Below are positions 7,807 to 17,018 of a DNA stretch of 64,000 nucleotides, in pieces (positions within the stretch are counted from its first letter, which is position 1; the number at the start of each line of letters is the position of its first letter). This DNA is from JAJCYL01 sp040222875 (lineage in GTDB: Bacteria; Bacteroidota; Bacteroidia; Cytophagales; Cyclobacteriaceae). A program made the translations under genes and the position numbers. The stretch spans positions 310,001 to 374,000 of the forward strand of contig JAVKCG010000034.1 of NCBI GenBank assembly GCA_040222875.1. Direction: 5' to 3'. The notes under the pieces are model-generated. The model was not told the DNA's origin. It saw nothing but the letters and a program-made list of their open reading frames with translations, and ran no database searches.

Positions 7807-9720
7807 TTACTGGTTCACGGCTAAAGTCGGTTGTGGCCTGCTGTCATAAACTGAATCGTTTTCAAGAATATAAGACCAGTGATGGATCAGGTTAAATAAC
7901 TGTTTGGAAAGTTGCCTCTTTTCGTCATTTGGGAAGCCTTCTACAGAGTGACCATCGAAAGATTGCAACCATGAGTCATTTAAATTCTGACCGTTTACAA
8001 AAAGTGAATTGTTATCAAAATCCAACCTGAAAATATTATTGCTAACGGCTAAAGCGTACCTATCAATATTTGGTTCTAACAAGCTTTTACCAAAACCAGT
8101 TACGGGTTTTTGGTAATTCAAGATATCAAGGATCGTTGGCATTATATCAACATGACTAGAAGGAAACACATTCTCCGAAGGGCTTCCAACCAAATGCTCC
8201 GGTCCAAATATCAACGCCCCCGTGTGCAGGTTTTGATTATTGGGAGCAAGTCTTACTCCGGTCTCACTCCCGATGCTTTTGGCATGATCGCCAGTTAATA
8301 CGATGATGGTATTACCGGCATTTGGCCTGTTCCCCAAAAACCTCAAAAGTTTGCCGAGGTTGTAGTCAGTCCACGAAAGTGTCTTCTTGTACCGCTCTTC
8401 AATATCGCCGGATGTTACAAACTGCCTAGCATTATTTAATTGGGATTGATTCTCGAAGAAATTTATATCTGGTTTAAATGGATAATGAGTGTCGTCATTT
8501 TGAATATACATGAAGAGTGGTTGACCCCTGCCCTTTGAATCTGAGGCTTTTATTTCTTCAATTACCTTTTCATAAAAAACTATGTCACTGTAGTTTTCAT
8601 GCCATTTATCATTACCGGAATTCGGATATAAGACGTTCCCAAACCACTTGTCTGACCAGTATTTCGTATTTCGTTCGGCCGGTGTGCTGGCCCAATAAAT
8701 TGTTGTTTCATAGTTAAATTCATCTTTCAAAATTTCAGGTAGGGCTTTAAAATGGTTCGACTTAAAGCTGGCTCCAATTTTTCTCTTTTTATGTGGGATC
8801 ACTGAAGTATTCAAAATAAAAAAACCCTCCTGAGTTGGCTGCCCATTCGCAATCATTCGGGGGTAGATATGACTTATAGCGGCAAGACTATCAATATTGG
8901 GAGTATCCGCAGGGTCGGTGCTGTTTGCTAATTTTAAATAACTTCCTTTCAGGGATTCGATCACAATAAAGAATATGTCAGGTTTATCAACAACAGGGTT
9001 AATATTTTCATTTGTCAAGGCAGATTGCAGAGGGAAAGCTTCATTCAGATGATCAGTCGTCTTGATTTCCTTCAGAAGATGAAAAGCTAATTCCCGTTGG
9101 TTTTGATCTAAGGGTTTTGCCGCTTCCTCCTTTGTTAAAAACTCAAGTGGGGCAGGTCTGAATGCCTTCTGATAAATGCTTTCGTTTTGATAAAGAACTA
9201 ATAGGATCAATACTGAAACGCCAGTTGCAGCTAAGCAATAACGAGGTGAGATGTATTCATAATCCCTGGATATTTTTTTATAGGCTGGCAACAGCAAGTA
9301 CAGTATCAACAAGAGAACCGGAACCGATATCGCAAAACCCTGGTGTGCATTCAAGGCATTAATCATATCCGGGTGAAAAATATATTTCAACCCATAAGAA
9401 CCAATTAATTGAGGGGTTAGTTTGGCATTTGCCAACCATTGTAAAACTAAGTCTGTTGAATGCATGGCTAAGATGACGATGAAAATGGTGTGTGCAAGCC
9501 ATTCAATCATGCTTGAAATCCGTCTAAAAAGAGAAGCCAGCGAATAGAGGACTAAAACGACAGTGCCGATGAAAAAAGTGTGATATACTAACCCGGGAAT
9601 TAAGTCTTGAAAAACATCTTCAGCAGAAGTTCTTAGAAAATAAAAAGATAGCAGTGTTAATACTGTACACAACAGGCTAGCCAACCCAAAAAAGGAAATA
9701 GGGGTTCTGAAAAATTTCAT
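7807..9720 (-). CDS. LtaS/MdoB-like membrane sulfatase-fold phosphotransferase
   Basis: The product has 637 residues. The N-terminal 190 residues hold about five transmembrane helices. A periplasmic alkaline-phosphatase-superfamily domain follows (about 245-570). The start of the catalytic domain (PDIFFIVIESLKGSYL) supplies the first metal ligands. The Thr in GQPTQEGFF (near 295) occupies the nucleophile position of LtaS-type enzymes. VLTGDHAKS supplies the Asp-His metal ligands, and HVDIMPTIL follows. Family members move phosphoglycerol or similar phospholipid head groups onto glycans or lipids. In a Gram-negative this would modify periplasmic glycans or LPS. The downstream DMT gene and upstream secreted protein are on the same strand with short gaps, but a shared role is not evident. 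Confidence 0.85.
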   Translation of the reverse strand: MKFFRTPISFFGLASLLCTVLTLLSFYFLRTSAEDVFQDLIPGLVYHTFFIGTVVLVLYSLASLFRRISSMIEWLAHTIFIVILAMHSTDLVLQWLANAKLTPQLIGSYGLKYIFHPDMINALNAHQGFAISVPVLLLILYLLLPAYKKISRDYEYISPRYCLAATGVSVLILLVLYQNESIYQKAFRPAPLEFLTKEEAAKPLDQNQRELAFHLLKEIKTTDHLNEAFPLQSALTNENINPVVDKPDIFFIVIESLKGSYLKLANSTDPADTPNIDSLAAISHIYPRMIANGQPTQEGFFILNTSVIPHKKRKIGASFKSNHFKALPEILKDEFNYETTIYWASTPAERNTKYWSDKWFGNVLYPNSGNDKWHENYSDIVFYEKVIEEIKASDSKGRGQPLFMYIQNDDTHYPFKPDINFFENQSQLNNARQFVTSGDIEERYKKTLSWTDYNLGKLLRFLGNRPNAGNTIIVLTGDHAKSIGSETGVRLAPNNQNLHTGALIFGPEHLVGSPSENVFPSSHVDIMPTILDILNYQKPVTGFGKSLLEPNIDRYALAVSNNIFRLDFDNNSLFVNGQNLNDSWLQSFDGHSVEGFPNDEKRQLSKQLFNLIHHWSYILENDSVYDSRPQPTLAVNQ

Positions 9721-9747
9721 AAGCCATTAAGACGTCGGTAATTATTT

Positions 9748-10365
9748 TTAGTTATTTCGAGTAAGCCAGTAGATTGAATCCAGAATTTCGTGTTCTCTGG
9801 CCTGAAAGTTAAAAAGGTCAAACATGCGCTGACGATCAAACACCAAACCAACCGCATATTCATGACCCTTGTTAATCTCTCGTGTAGCTTTATAGATAGT
9901 TTTTTCCGGAACAAGATGTAGTGCGGTTTCCAATGCTACTTCTTCAATAGTCTGCTTCACTTCAATAAAATACTGGTGTCCACCCAGCTCCCAGTATCGA
10001 TGCGAGTTCATCAATTCAGTTTCAATTACCTGCAAAATTTCAGTGCTTATTTTTGAAGCAAGCTCCACTGGAAGTTTAAACTCCATCAGGTCTTTCGCTA
10101 TCTCTTGATCTTTATTTTTAGTAGCTATTTCCAAAATGAGATACTTGGATTTCCCTTCATCATCCTTTTCGCGTTGCATTTCAAACATTTCCTCCATCAA
10201 TTGTTCTGGAGCTGCATCTAACTCTTCAAAAACAAACCCAGATTTTTCCATTTTCCTGGTCTTGCGTTCAGCCTGCTTACCAGGGGTATCATCTTCCTGC
10301 GAATAACCTTGCAGCGAACCTGTTATTATCAAGAGTACAAAAAGAAGTTTTGTAGCGAATTTCAT
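9748..10365 (-). CDS. Hypothetical secreted or periplasmic protein
   Basis: I do not recognise a family. The 205-residue product has a clear signal peptide (MKFATKLLFVLLIITGSLQGYSQ), so it is exported. The mature part is highly charged and helical, with blocks such as KQAERKTRKMEK and EMQREKDDEGKSKY. A more ordered region follows (about 75-200) with no Cys and no visible catalytic motif. It lies 27 bases upstream of the LtaS-like gene on the same strand, so the two may be co-transcribed. Confidence 0.6.
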   Translation of the reverse strand: MKFATKLLFVLLIITGSLQGYSQEDDTPGKQAERKTRKMEKSGFVFEELDAAPEQLMEEMFEMQREKDDEGKSKYLILEIATKNKDQEIAKDLMEFKLPVELASKISTEILQVIETELMNSHRYWELGGHQYFIEVKQTIEEVALETALHLVPEKTIYKATREINKGHEYAVGLVFDRQRMFDLFNFQAREHEILDSIYWLTRNN

Positions 10366-10468
10366 TACCTAAAAGTTAGTGAATTCAGTAAGCAATCGAA
10401 AGCGGATTCTGTTATTCATACGAGTGAAAACAGATAATCAATTATCATACCATCATGGTACCTGCTCT

Positions 10469-11050
10469 TTAAAAGCTCAACAAGAATTCTTTGAATTCTG
10501 AGGTATTATACTTTGCCATTCCGTGGCGCTCAGCCACTATCTTACCCTCAGGTGAAATAACATATGTTGTTGGGATTACTGTCCGCTCATAAACAGCTGG
10601 CATTCTTGAGGCCTGCCTATAAACTGGAAGCGTAAAGCCCTTCTTATCAATAAAATCCCGGGCTTTTTGAGGGTCGTTGTCTATTGAGATCATCACAAAC
10701 TCCACATTATCACCCAGCTCCCGATATAAGCTCTCAATATCTGGCATTTCCGCAATGCAGGGTGCACACCATGTAGCCCAGAAATTCATAAAAACAGTCT
10801 TACCTTGAAATTTCTCAAAACCGATCTGTTGGCCTTCTTTATCAGTCAGCTTTAAGTCATATGATGCAGTAAGTTGATCTTCAACTGGAATTTCAATATC
10901 AGGAGTAAGAAATCCAGGCATTAGCACAACCCGCTGTATTTGACCGATTACCTCAGTGTGCGTTCCAGTAAGATATAATGTAAGTGGTATGATTATAATC
11001 ACCGCCCACTCAATTAGTTCACGTTTAATGTTCTTTCTTTTCTCCACCAT
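10469..11050 (-). CDS. TlpA-like membrane-anchored thiol-disulfide oxidoreductase
   Basis: The 193-residue product has one N-terminal transmembrane helix (about 14-32) and a periplasmic thioredoxin-fold domain. The active site WATWCAPCIAEMP gives the CxxC pair of TlpA/ResA-type enzymes. The cis-Pro loop is at VIPTTYVISPEGKI. Such proteins reduce disulfides in the periplasm, for example for cytochrome c maturation or metal delivery, but no cytochrome genes adjoin it. A TAACTTTG promoter box lies 13 bases upstream. It is divergent from tex. Confidence 0.9.
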   Translation of the reverse strand: MVEKRKNIKRELIEWAVIIIIPLTLYLTGTHTEVIGQIQRVVLMPGFLTPDIEIPVEDQLTASYDLKLTDKEGQQIGFEKFQGKTVFMNFWATWCAPCIAEMPDIESLYRELGDNVEFVMISIDNDPQKARDFIDKKGFTLPVYRQASRMPAVYERTVIPTTYVISPEGKIVAERHGMAKYNTSEFKEFLLSF

Positions 11051-11063
11051 ATTATCCCATCTG

Positions 11064-11090
11064 CAAAGTTATACATCGTTCATCCCCAAA
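11064..11090 (-). promoter_or_regulatory. Putative promoter of the TlpA-like gene
   Basis: On the minus strand, TAACTTTG (plus 11064-11071) matches the Bacteroidota -7 box and TTTG (plus 11087-11090) could be the -33 box. The 15-nt spacer is shorter than the usual 17-20. The box is 13 bases from the ATG. Confidence 0.45.
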
Positions 11091-11177
11091 AAATTCCTTC
11101 AATCAGGAGTTTACATTCCACTGATTTCCTTTTAAGAGCCCTCGCTTGTACGTTTCTTTGCAACCTTAAATTACAAC

Positions 11178-13415
11178 ATGGCAAAACATATTTTCAGGAT
11201 CGCTACTGAGTTAAATATTAAAGACAGTCAGGTAAAGACAGTTATAGAATTACTGGATGAAGGAGCCACAGTCCCATTTATCTCACGATACCGAAAAGAA
11301 CGCACTGGTAGCCTAGATGAGGTAGTGGTAGCGGCAATCAGGGATAGGGTCAATCAGCTAAGGGATTTAGATAAACGTCGGGAGTCTATCCTAAAATCTA
11401 TTGATGATCAGGGCAAGCTAACACCTGATCTTAAGGCAAAGCTTGATGCAGCTATCACAATGGCCGAACTTGAAGACATCTACTTGCCATATAAGCCCAA
11501 AAAACGAACGAAAGCCACCATCGCAAGAGAAAAAGGCCTGGAGCCACTTGCTGCCACGATTATGGATCAGCGTTATGTAAGCTTATCAATGATGGCCTCT
11601 AAATTTATTGACGTTGAAAAAGGTGTTCACACTGTAGAGGATGCTTTACAGGGCGCAAGGGACATTATTGCAGAATGGGTGAATGAGAACCAGGAAGTAA
11701 GAAAAAGGTTGCGAACCCTATTCACCAAAAAAGGGGTTATCTCGGCTAAAGTGCTGAAAGGTAAAGAGGAAGAAGGTCAGAAGTACAAAGATTATTTTGA
11801 TTATTCAGAAGAGATAGCGAAAGTTCCGTCACATAGGATGTTGGCATTGCGAAGAGGCGAAAAAGAGTTGATTTTGTCTCTGGACATAAGCCCCGAAGAA
11901 GCAGATGCTTTAAATATTCTCGAGAAACAATTTGTTAAAGGCAGCAGTGACAGTGCTGAGCAGGTGTCGATTGCCTGCAAAGACAGTTATAAGAGGTTGC
12001 TGAAGCCATCGATGGAAACTGAAATAAGATTGCTTACAAAGGGAAAAGCCGATGATGAAGCGATAAAGGTATTCGCTGATAACCTTCGGCAACTACTTTT
12101 AGCCGCTCCATTAGGGCAAAAAAGAGTTTTGGGCATTGACCCCGGCTTTAGAACTGGCTGTAAAGTAGTGTGTCTTGACAGTCAGGGTAAATTGCTCCAC
12201 AACGAAGCGATCTTCCCAAATGAGCCACAAAAAGACATCAAGGGCTCTGGGGAGGTAATTCGAAATTTAGTGAAGCAATTCTCAATAGAAGCTGTAGCCA
12301 TAGGGAATGGTACGGCCAGCCGTGAAACTGAGCAATTTGTAAAAGGTTTAGCACTGGGATCAAACGTAATCATTGCTATGATTAATGAAAGCGGTGCCTC
12401 CATTTACTCAGCTTCTGAAATTGCAAGAAATGAATTCCCTAATCATGATATAACTGTTCGTGGGGCTGTCTCAATCGGCCGAAGAATGATGGATCCACTT
12501 GCTGAGTTGGTGAAAATAGACCCTAAATCAATTGGAGTAGGTCAATATCAACATGATGTTGACCAAACTGCACTTAAAAATTCACTGGACGACACTGTAA
12601 TGAGTTGCGTGAATTCTGTCGGGATTGAATTGAACACGGCAAGCAAAGAGCTGCTCACCTACGTATCAGGACTTGGTCCGCAACTGGCCCAAAATATTGT
12701 TGAACATCGGAATGAAAATGGGGCTTTTAGCTCTAAAAAAGATTTACAAAAAGTAGCAAGGTTAGGGGCCAAAGCATTTGAACAGGCAGCCGGCTTCCTA
12801 AGGATCGGGAATGCAAAAAACATTCTTGACCGGAGTGCAGTTCATCCAGAAAGGTTCAGTTTGGTAAAGAAAATTGCAGGTGATTTAAATTGTAAAGTGG
12901 ACGACCTGACCACAAAGCCAGATTTAAGGGAGCGTGTTGACCTTAATAAATATGTTGATGAAGAGGTTGGGTTGCCAACTTTAAAAGACATTATGGATGA
13001 ACTTGCAAAACCTGGCCGTGACCCAAGAGATCAGTTTGAGGTAGTTAATTTCCAGGACGGTGTGAATTCAATGGAAGATCTGAAAGTGGGCATGAAACTA
13101 CCCGGCATTATCACCAATGTCACGAAATTCGGTGCATTTGTAGATATAGGTGTTCACCAGGATGGCTTAATACACATCAGCCAGTTAGCTGATCGATTTG
13201 TTAATGATCCAGCTCAGGTTGTGAAGCTTAACCAGAAAGTTGACGTTACGGTGACCGAAGTGGATATAAATAGAAAACGAATTGCCCTGAGCATGAAAGC
13301 TGATCCGTTTGGTAAAAAATCTCCTTCAAATTCAATCAAAAAGGACAAACGACAGACGGGAGGGGCAATGGATGACAAGCTCCGGGCACTAAAAGGCAGG
13401 TTTCGTAATCATTAA
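11178..13415 (+). CDS. tex: Tex-family RNA-binding transcription accessory protein
   Basis: The product has 745 residues, close to the usual Tex length. The N-terminal Tex helical region ends in the YqgF/RuvC-like domain, which begins VLGIDPGFRTGCK near residue 317. A helix-hairpin-helix block follows (YVSGLGPQLAQNIVEHR, then LQKVARLGAKAFEQAAGFLRI, about 485-540). A C-terminal S1 RNA-binding domain spans about 640-705 (GIITNVTKFGAFVDIGVHQDGLIHISQ). Tex binds nucleic acids and affects transcription and RNA turnover. The start MAKHIFRIATELNI is typical. It is followed after 35 bases by an envelope-protein gene on the same strand. Confidence 0.95.
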   Translation: MAKHIFRIATELNIKDSQVKTVIELLDEGATVPFISRYRKERTGSLDEVVVAAIRDRVNQLRDLDKRRESILKSIDDQGKLTPDLKAKLDAAITMAELEDIYLPYKPKKRTKATIAREKGLEPLAATIMDQRYVSLSMMASKFIDVEKGVHTVEDALQGARDIIAEWVNENQEVRKRLRTLFTKKGVISAKVLKGKEEEGQKYKDYFDYSEEIAKVPSHRMLALRRGEKELILSLDISPEEADALNILEKQFVKGSSDSAEQVSIACKDSYKRLLKPSMETEIRLLTKGKADDEAIKVFADNLRQLLLAAPLGQKRVLGIDPGFRTGCKVVCLDSQGKLLHNEAIFPNEPQKDIKGSGEVIRNLVKQFSIEAVAIGNGTASRETEQFVKGLALGSNVIIAMINESGASIYSASEIARNEFPNHDITVRGAVSIGRRMMDPLAELVKIDPKSIGVGQYQHDVDQTALKNSLDDTVMSCVNSVGIELNTASKELLTYVSGLGPQLAQNIVEHRNENGAFSSKKDLQKVARLGAKAFEQAAGFLRIGNAKNILDRSAVHPERFSLVKKIAGDLNCKVDDLTTKPDLRERVDLNKYVDEEVGLPTLKDIMDELAKPGRDPRDQFEVVNFQDGVNSMEDLKVGMKLPGIITNVTKFGAFVDIGVHQDGLIHISQLADRFVNDPAQVVKLNQKVDVTVTEVDINRKRIALSMKADPFGKKSPSNSIKKDKRQTGGAMDDKLRALKGRFRNH

Positions 13416-13450
13416 TTTGTTAAATTTACTCTTGTAAAAGTTCAATTATT

Positions 13451-15274
13451 ATGCGCCGGGCTATCTTAATAATTTTATCATTTTGTTACCTGCTTCCCTC
13501 CTACTCTCAAAAAGTAAAGTACAAGGATATTTACGTACAACTCCAGGCAAAAAGGTTTGATGAATCTGAACCTTACCTAAGGGAATTCATTTTTAACCCA
13601 AAAAATGATGACCACGCAAATGCACATTTACAAATGGGTTACCTTTTTGAAAACAAACTCCTAAAAGCAGATATATTGAGGGACACAGCCAACCTGTACG
13701 GGTGGGCTGACAGTTCAGCACTGTATTTCTCAAAGGCAAGGGAATTTATTGATGAAAAGGAGCTCAAGAAAAATGATGAGTACTACCAGGCGTTTTATAG
13801 AAGAGATCTCCGGACCGGGGATTTCGGAATAAAAATATCTGACGTCCATTTAGAAATTGAAGACAAAATCAAATCGGTTAAATCAAGAGGGGAAAACATT
13901 TATGATGTAAATGAAAACCTGAAGTTGGCTAATCAATCATACAATACGGCGATTGAAAAATTCATGCACCTCAATAGCCAATACAACAATTTCAATGATT
14001 TTTTACTGAAGTCTACCCCTCAGGTTAAAGAGGAAGTAACGGCGATTGCCAGTTCGGGTAAAGATTCTAAAGGGGCCATTGAAAAAATGCGGACAGCTCT
14101 GAGTTTAATTGAGGACCCAGGGTTTGGGCCTGAGTTCAAATACAAACCAATAACTGATTTTCCACAATTAGGCATCTCAAAAGCTGATTTTTATAATTCT
14201 GAATTCGATTTATGGAACGTGGAAGAATGGGCAAGTGACGCAGTCAATAGGATTGAAAATGACATTGAGCCCCTTCGCACTGACATCGTGGCTTATCACC
14301 GGGAGCTGACCGATTACAAAGCAGGGTTGTTCTCCGGAGGCTCAAATGGAAGGGGTGCACTGAGTTTCGATCCGAAAATTCTCAATGAGATTTCCAAGTA
14401 TGATGAAAAATCAATACTGAAGGATATTTTCAAGCTATTACTTGAAGATATCAACATCCTCAAAATATATTCAGCCGACCTCAATAAGTTGGCTGCCGAC
14501 AAAGAGAATATTGACTATCAACTGTTGGTTGCTGATAGCATAGTCAATAAGTATGTTGAACTTACAAACGCAATCGCCAGCCTCAGTTCAAGAGACCTCG
14601 AAAAAGAATACCCTAAATACAAGTTCTTCTTTGATGGCAGAATGAGCGGTAAATCGGGACTTGAAGAATTTATCGCCGAACAAACCAGGAATGTTACTGA
14701 TCAGAAGGCATATTGGGAATCGCAATATGATTTTTGGCTGGAAACAAGTCAATGGGGTATAATGGAATTCGGTTCTATTCCGCTAAACCCGGTTGATACG
14801 TTAATTCCGTATCCATTGGAAGATGCCAGCTATATTCCGCTTGCTATAGCCAGGGATGATTCTTTAAACATCTATGCCACGGGTTTAGAACTCGGTTCTA
14901 AGCCTAATGGATACATTGCATTAGTAGCACAGAATAGAGAAGGAGAGTGGTATAAAAAAATTGATTTAGGGAAAATGGCTATTGCAGATACCGCAGTTGT
15001 TGCCACTTCTCAGTTTGTAGTTGCCGGCGAAGGACTGCAAACTTTCTATTTCTACTCACCCATAAGCCAAGCTGACAACTTCGTGATATGCAATGTTGAT
15101 CAAACGGGTAAAATACTTTGGAGAAATCCTCTGCAGTTAGATAAAAAGCCTTTCGACATCAGGTATAATGAGACAGTATTTGAAACCATTCTTTATATGG
15201 ATGACCCGGAGAACCCACCCGCAGATGGTCTTGTTTACATTGTTATTGACAGAAGTGGAAAAGTACGGCAGTGA
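13451..15274 (+). CDS. Hypothetical secreted protein with TPR-like N-terminus
   Basis: The product has 607 residues with a signal peptide (residues 1-19, ending LPSYSQ). The first 100 mature residues read like a tetratricopeptide-type repeat (YKDIYVQLQAKRFDESEPYLREF, then ANAHLQMGYLFENKL), common in Bacteroidota envelope proteins. A long helical middle follows. The last 150 residues are beta-rich (VDTLIPYPLEDASYIPLAIA, then GYIALVAQN and YIVIDRSGKV) and could be part of a propeller. The stop overlaps the start of the next gene (GTGA), so the two form an operon. No enzymatic motif is visible. A role as an envelope structural or scaffold protein is inference. Confidence 0.65.
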   Translation: MRRAILIILSFCYLLPSYSQKVKYKDIYVQLQAKRFDESEPYLREFIFNPKNDDHANAHLQMGYLFENKLLKADILRDTANLYGWADSSALYFSKAREFIDEKELKKNDEYYQAFYRRDLRTGDFGIKISDVHLEIEDKIKSVKSRGENIYDVNENLKLANQSYNTAIEKFMHLNSQYNNFNDFLLKSTPQVKEEVTAIASSGKDSKGAIEKMRTALSLIEDPGFGPEFKYKPITDFPQLGISKADFYNSEFDLWNVEEWASDAVNRIENDIEPLRTDIVAYHRELTDYKAGLFSGGSNGRGALSFDPKILNEISKYDEKSILKDIFKLLLEDINILKIYSADLNKLAADKENIDYQLLVADSIVNKYVELTNAIASLSSRDLEKEYPKYKFFFDGRMSGKSGLEEFIAEQTRNVTDQKAYWESQYDFWLETSQWGIMEFGSIPLNPVDTLIPYPLEDASYIPLAIARDDSLNIYATGLELGSKPNGYIALVAQNREGEWYKKIDLGKMAIADTAVVATSQFVVAGEGLQTFYFYSPISQADNFVICNVDQTGKILWRNPLQLDKKPFDIRYNETVFETILYMDDPENPPADGLVYIVIDRSGKVRQ

Positions 15275-15762
15275 TCAGGCAGCTTAGGAAAAACCTCATT
15301 CCATTTCTTATAATATCTGTTTGCATGGCCTCATGCCTTGGAGAAAATGAACCTGAACAGTTAAGCATTAGCAGGGCCAAACGATTGATTGCTCTTGATA
15401 CGGGTAAAATATGGGTTCGCACAGCCCTCTCGATTAATGATGAAATGCAGCCGCTCCAGGATTGCGAATTTCAAAACCACTACTCGTTTCGGTTAATTGA
15501 AGACAGCGACACACTTTTTTACATCGGGGCAGACTCACTCTGTAGTGCTTTAGAGAGAGATACACTCCAGTTTTTGTCATGGCAAGTTTTGGGCAACCTC
15601 CAGGAAATTTTCAGCGACAGTCTAATGTTTTCAGATAGTCTCCAAAACGAATCTTTCCGCATAATTGAGCACCTCACTTCTGAAAGCATGACCTGGTCAT
15701 TCGAAAGCAATGATTCCACTTTTCAAGAGAGTTTCAGCTGGTCAAACCCGACAAATAACTAA
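15271..15762 (+). CDS. Hypothetical lipoprotein
   Basis: The 163-residue product starts at GTG 15271 inside the previous gene's stop (GTGA overlap), indicating coupled translation. The leader ends in a lipobox-like CMAS-Cys at about residue 22, so the mature protein is probably lipidated (CLGENEPEQ). The rest is acidic and Ser/Asp-rich with beta-strand character and no recognised domain. It converges on the DUF4296 gene, overlapping it by 4 bases. Its pairing with the 607-residue secreted protein suggests the two work together in the envelope. Confidence 0.6.
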   Translation: MIRQLRKNLIPFLIISVCMASCLGENEPEQLSISRAKRLIALDTGKIWVRTALSINDEMQPLQDCEFQNHYSFRLIEDSDTLFYIGADSLCSALERDTLQFLSWQVLGNLQEIFSDSLMFSDSLQNESFRIIEHLTSESMTWSFESNDSTFQESFSWSNPTNN

Positions 15763-16103
15763 TCAATTTTTGTAACCTCCCTGCGCAGATTAAGGCTATC
15801 TAAGACGATAGCATAGATTTGGTCAAGCGTCTTAATGTTATCAATATGGTATTTCAAACTCTCTTTATAATTGTCGGGGTCTACGCCATGTTTATCAAAT
15901 ATCTCCTGTTCAAAGTAGTCGAAGTATATTTTAGCTGTATCCTGTTGGAGCCTCATTTCTTCAACTTTCCCTTCTGCCAGGTGAATGTCAATAAGGATAT
16001 TGGCCATTTTGTTAACGCCCAAAATATGTTCAGGTATTTTGTCGCTTTTGCAGCCTAAAATCAATACCAGGCCAAATGTTAAAAAATGTTTATGCACCCT
16101 CAA
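15759..16103 (-). CDS. DUF4296 domain lipoprotein
   Basis: This 114-residue protein has a short leader ending in LILGC, a lipobox, and the DUF4296 pattern: ILIDIHLAEGKVEEMRL, then YFDYFEQEIFDKHGVDPDNYKESLKYHI and LDQIYAIVLDSLN. DUF4296 proteins are small Bacteroidota lipoproteins of unknown role. The start is uncertain: TTG at 16103 or GTG at 16097, both just before the hydrophobic leader. It is divergent from the DUF58 gene, 33 bases away. Confidence 0.85.
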   Translation of the reverse strand: MRVHKHFLTFGLVLILGCKSDKIPEHILGVNKMANILIDIHLAEGKVEEMRLQQDTAKIYFDYFEQEIFDKHGVDPDNYKESLKYHIDNIKTLDQIYAIVLDSLNLRREVTKID

Positions 16104-16136
16104 AATTAGCCATTAAACGATAATTTAGCGGCTTCT

Positions 16137-17015
16137 ATGCAGGATTTGCTCAAGAAACTCCGCAAATATGAGGTAAGGATCAGGAAAGCCATTACCAGTC
16201 ATATGCAGGGGGATTTTCACTCGGTTTTCAAAGGTTCAGGATTGGAGTTTGACGACGTTAGGCCCTACCAATATGGTGATGATGTTAGGTCAATCGACTG
16301 GAATGTTTCCGCCAAGGGCCATGGCACTTATGTTAAGACCTTTAAAGAAGAAAAGGAGCAAACAGTTTTTTTTATCCTGGATGTTAGCGCCAGCCAGGAA
16401 ATAGGTACAGATGGCCGCAAGAAGCTGGACATTGGAAAGGAGATTTGTGCGCTCTTAACAATTTCGGCTATCAAAGAGTCAAGTCAGGTAGGGCTTATTT
16501 GCTACTCCGATCAAGATGAAAGTTATGTCAAACCAAGGAAAGGGATCAAGCACTCTTATGAAGTAATCAATAAACTCTTCAAACTCAACCCTAAATCACT
16601 CAAGACAGACATAAAAGGGGCCATTAAGTATGCGCTCAGCATCATCAAAAGACGAAGCGTTATAATTCTCGTTTCTGATTTCATAGACGAGGGTTATGAA
16701 CACAACCTAAAGGCATTGGCCAAAAAACATGACCTCGTTGTGGTGCACATTTACGATGTGCGGGAAACAACACTTCCTAAATTGGGAATTGTACCACTCT
16801 ACGACCAGGAGAGTAAAAAAACTGTTTGGGTGAATACTTCTTCCGGTGCATTCAGAAAAAAGATGGAACGGCTCTATGGCGACAACAGAGCCGAACTTGA
16901 AAAGCTCTGCCGGCGTCATCAGGCTAACTATTTATCGGTGAGAACTGACGAAGACTATGTACCAAAACTTATCAAGCTATTCAAGGTTAGAAACAGAATG
17001 GTGAAGGTAGGATAG
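16137..17015 (+). CDS. DUF58 domain protein of a Bat-like operon
   Basis: The 292-residue protein shows the DUF58 hallmark (GSGLEFDDVRPYQYGDDVRSIDW near residues 35-60). After it comes a VWA-like fold with FFILDVSASQE at the metal-site position and IILVSDFID later. DUF58 proteins accompany MoxR ATPases and Bat/VWA proteins in Bacteroidota aerotolerance-type operons, where they are thought to act in envelope protein folding or stress resistance. Here it is the first gene of a three-gene cluster (16137-18945) with gaps of 3 and -8 bases. The expected moxR gene is absent upstream. Confidence 0.92.
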   Translation: MQDLLKKLRKYEVRIRKAITSHMQGDFHSVFKGSGLEFDDVRPYQYGDDVRSIDWNVSAKGHGTYVKTFKEEKEQTVFFILDVSASQEIGTDGRKKLDIGKEICALLTISAIKESSQVGLICYSDQDESYVKPRKGIKHSYEVINKLFKLNPKSLKTDIKGAIKYALSIIKRRSVIILVSDFIDEGYEHNLKALAKKHDLVVVHIYDVRETTLPKLGIVPLYDQESKKTVWVNTSSGAFRKKMERLYGDNRAELEKLCRRHQANYLSVRTDEDYVPKLIKLFKVRNRMVKVG

Positions 17016-17018
17016 CCA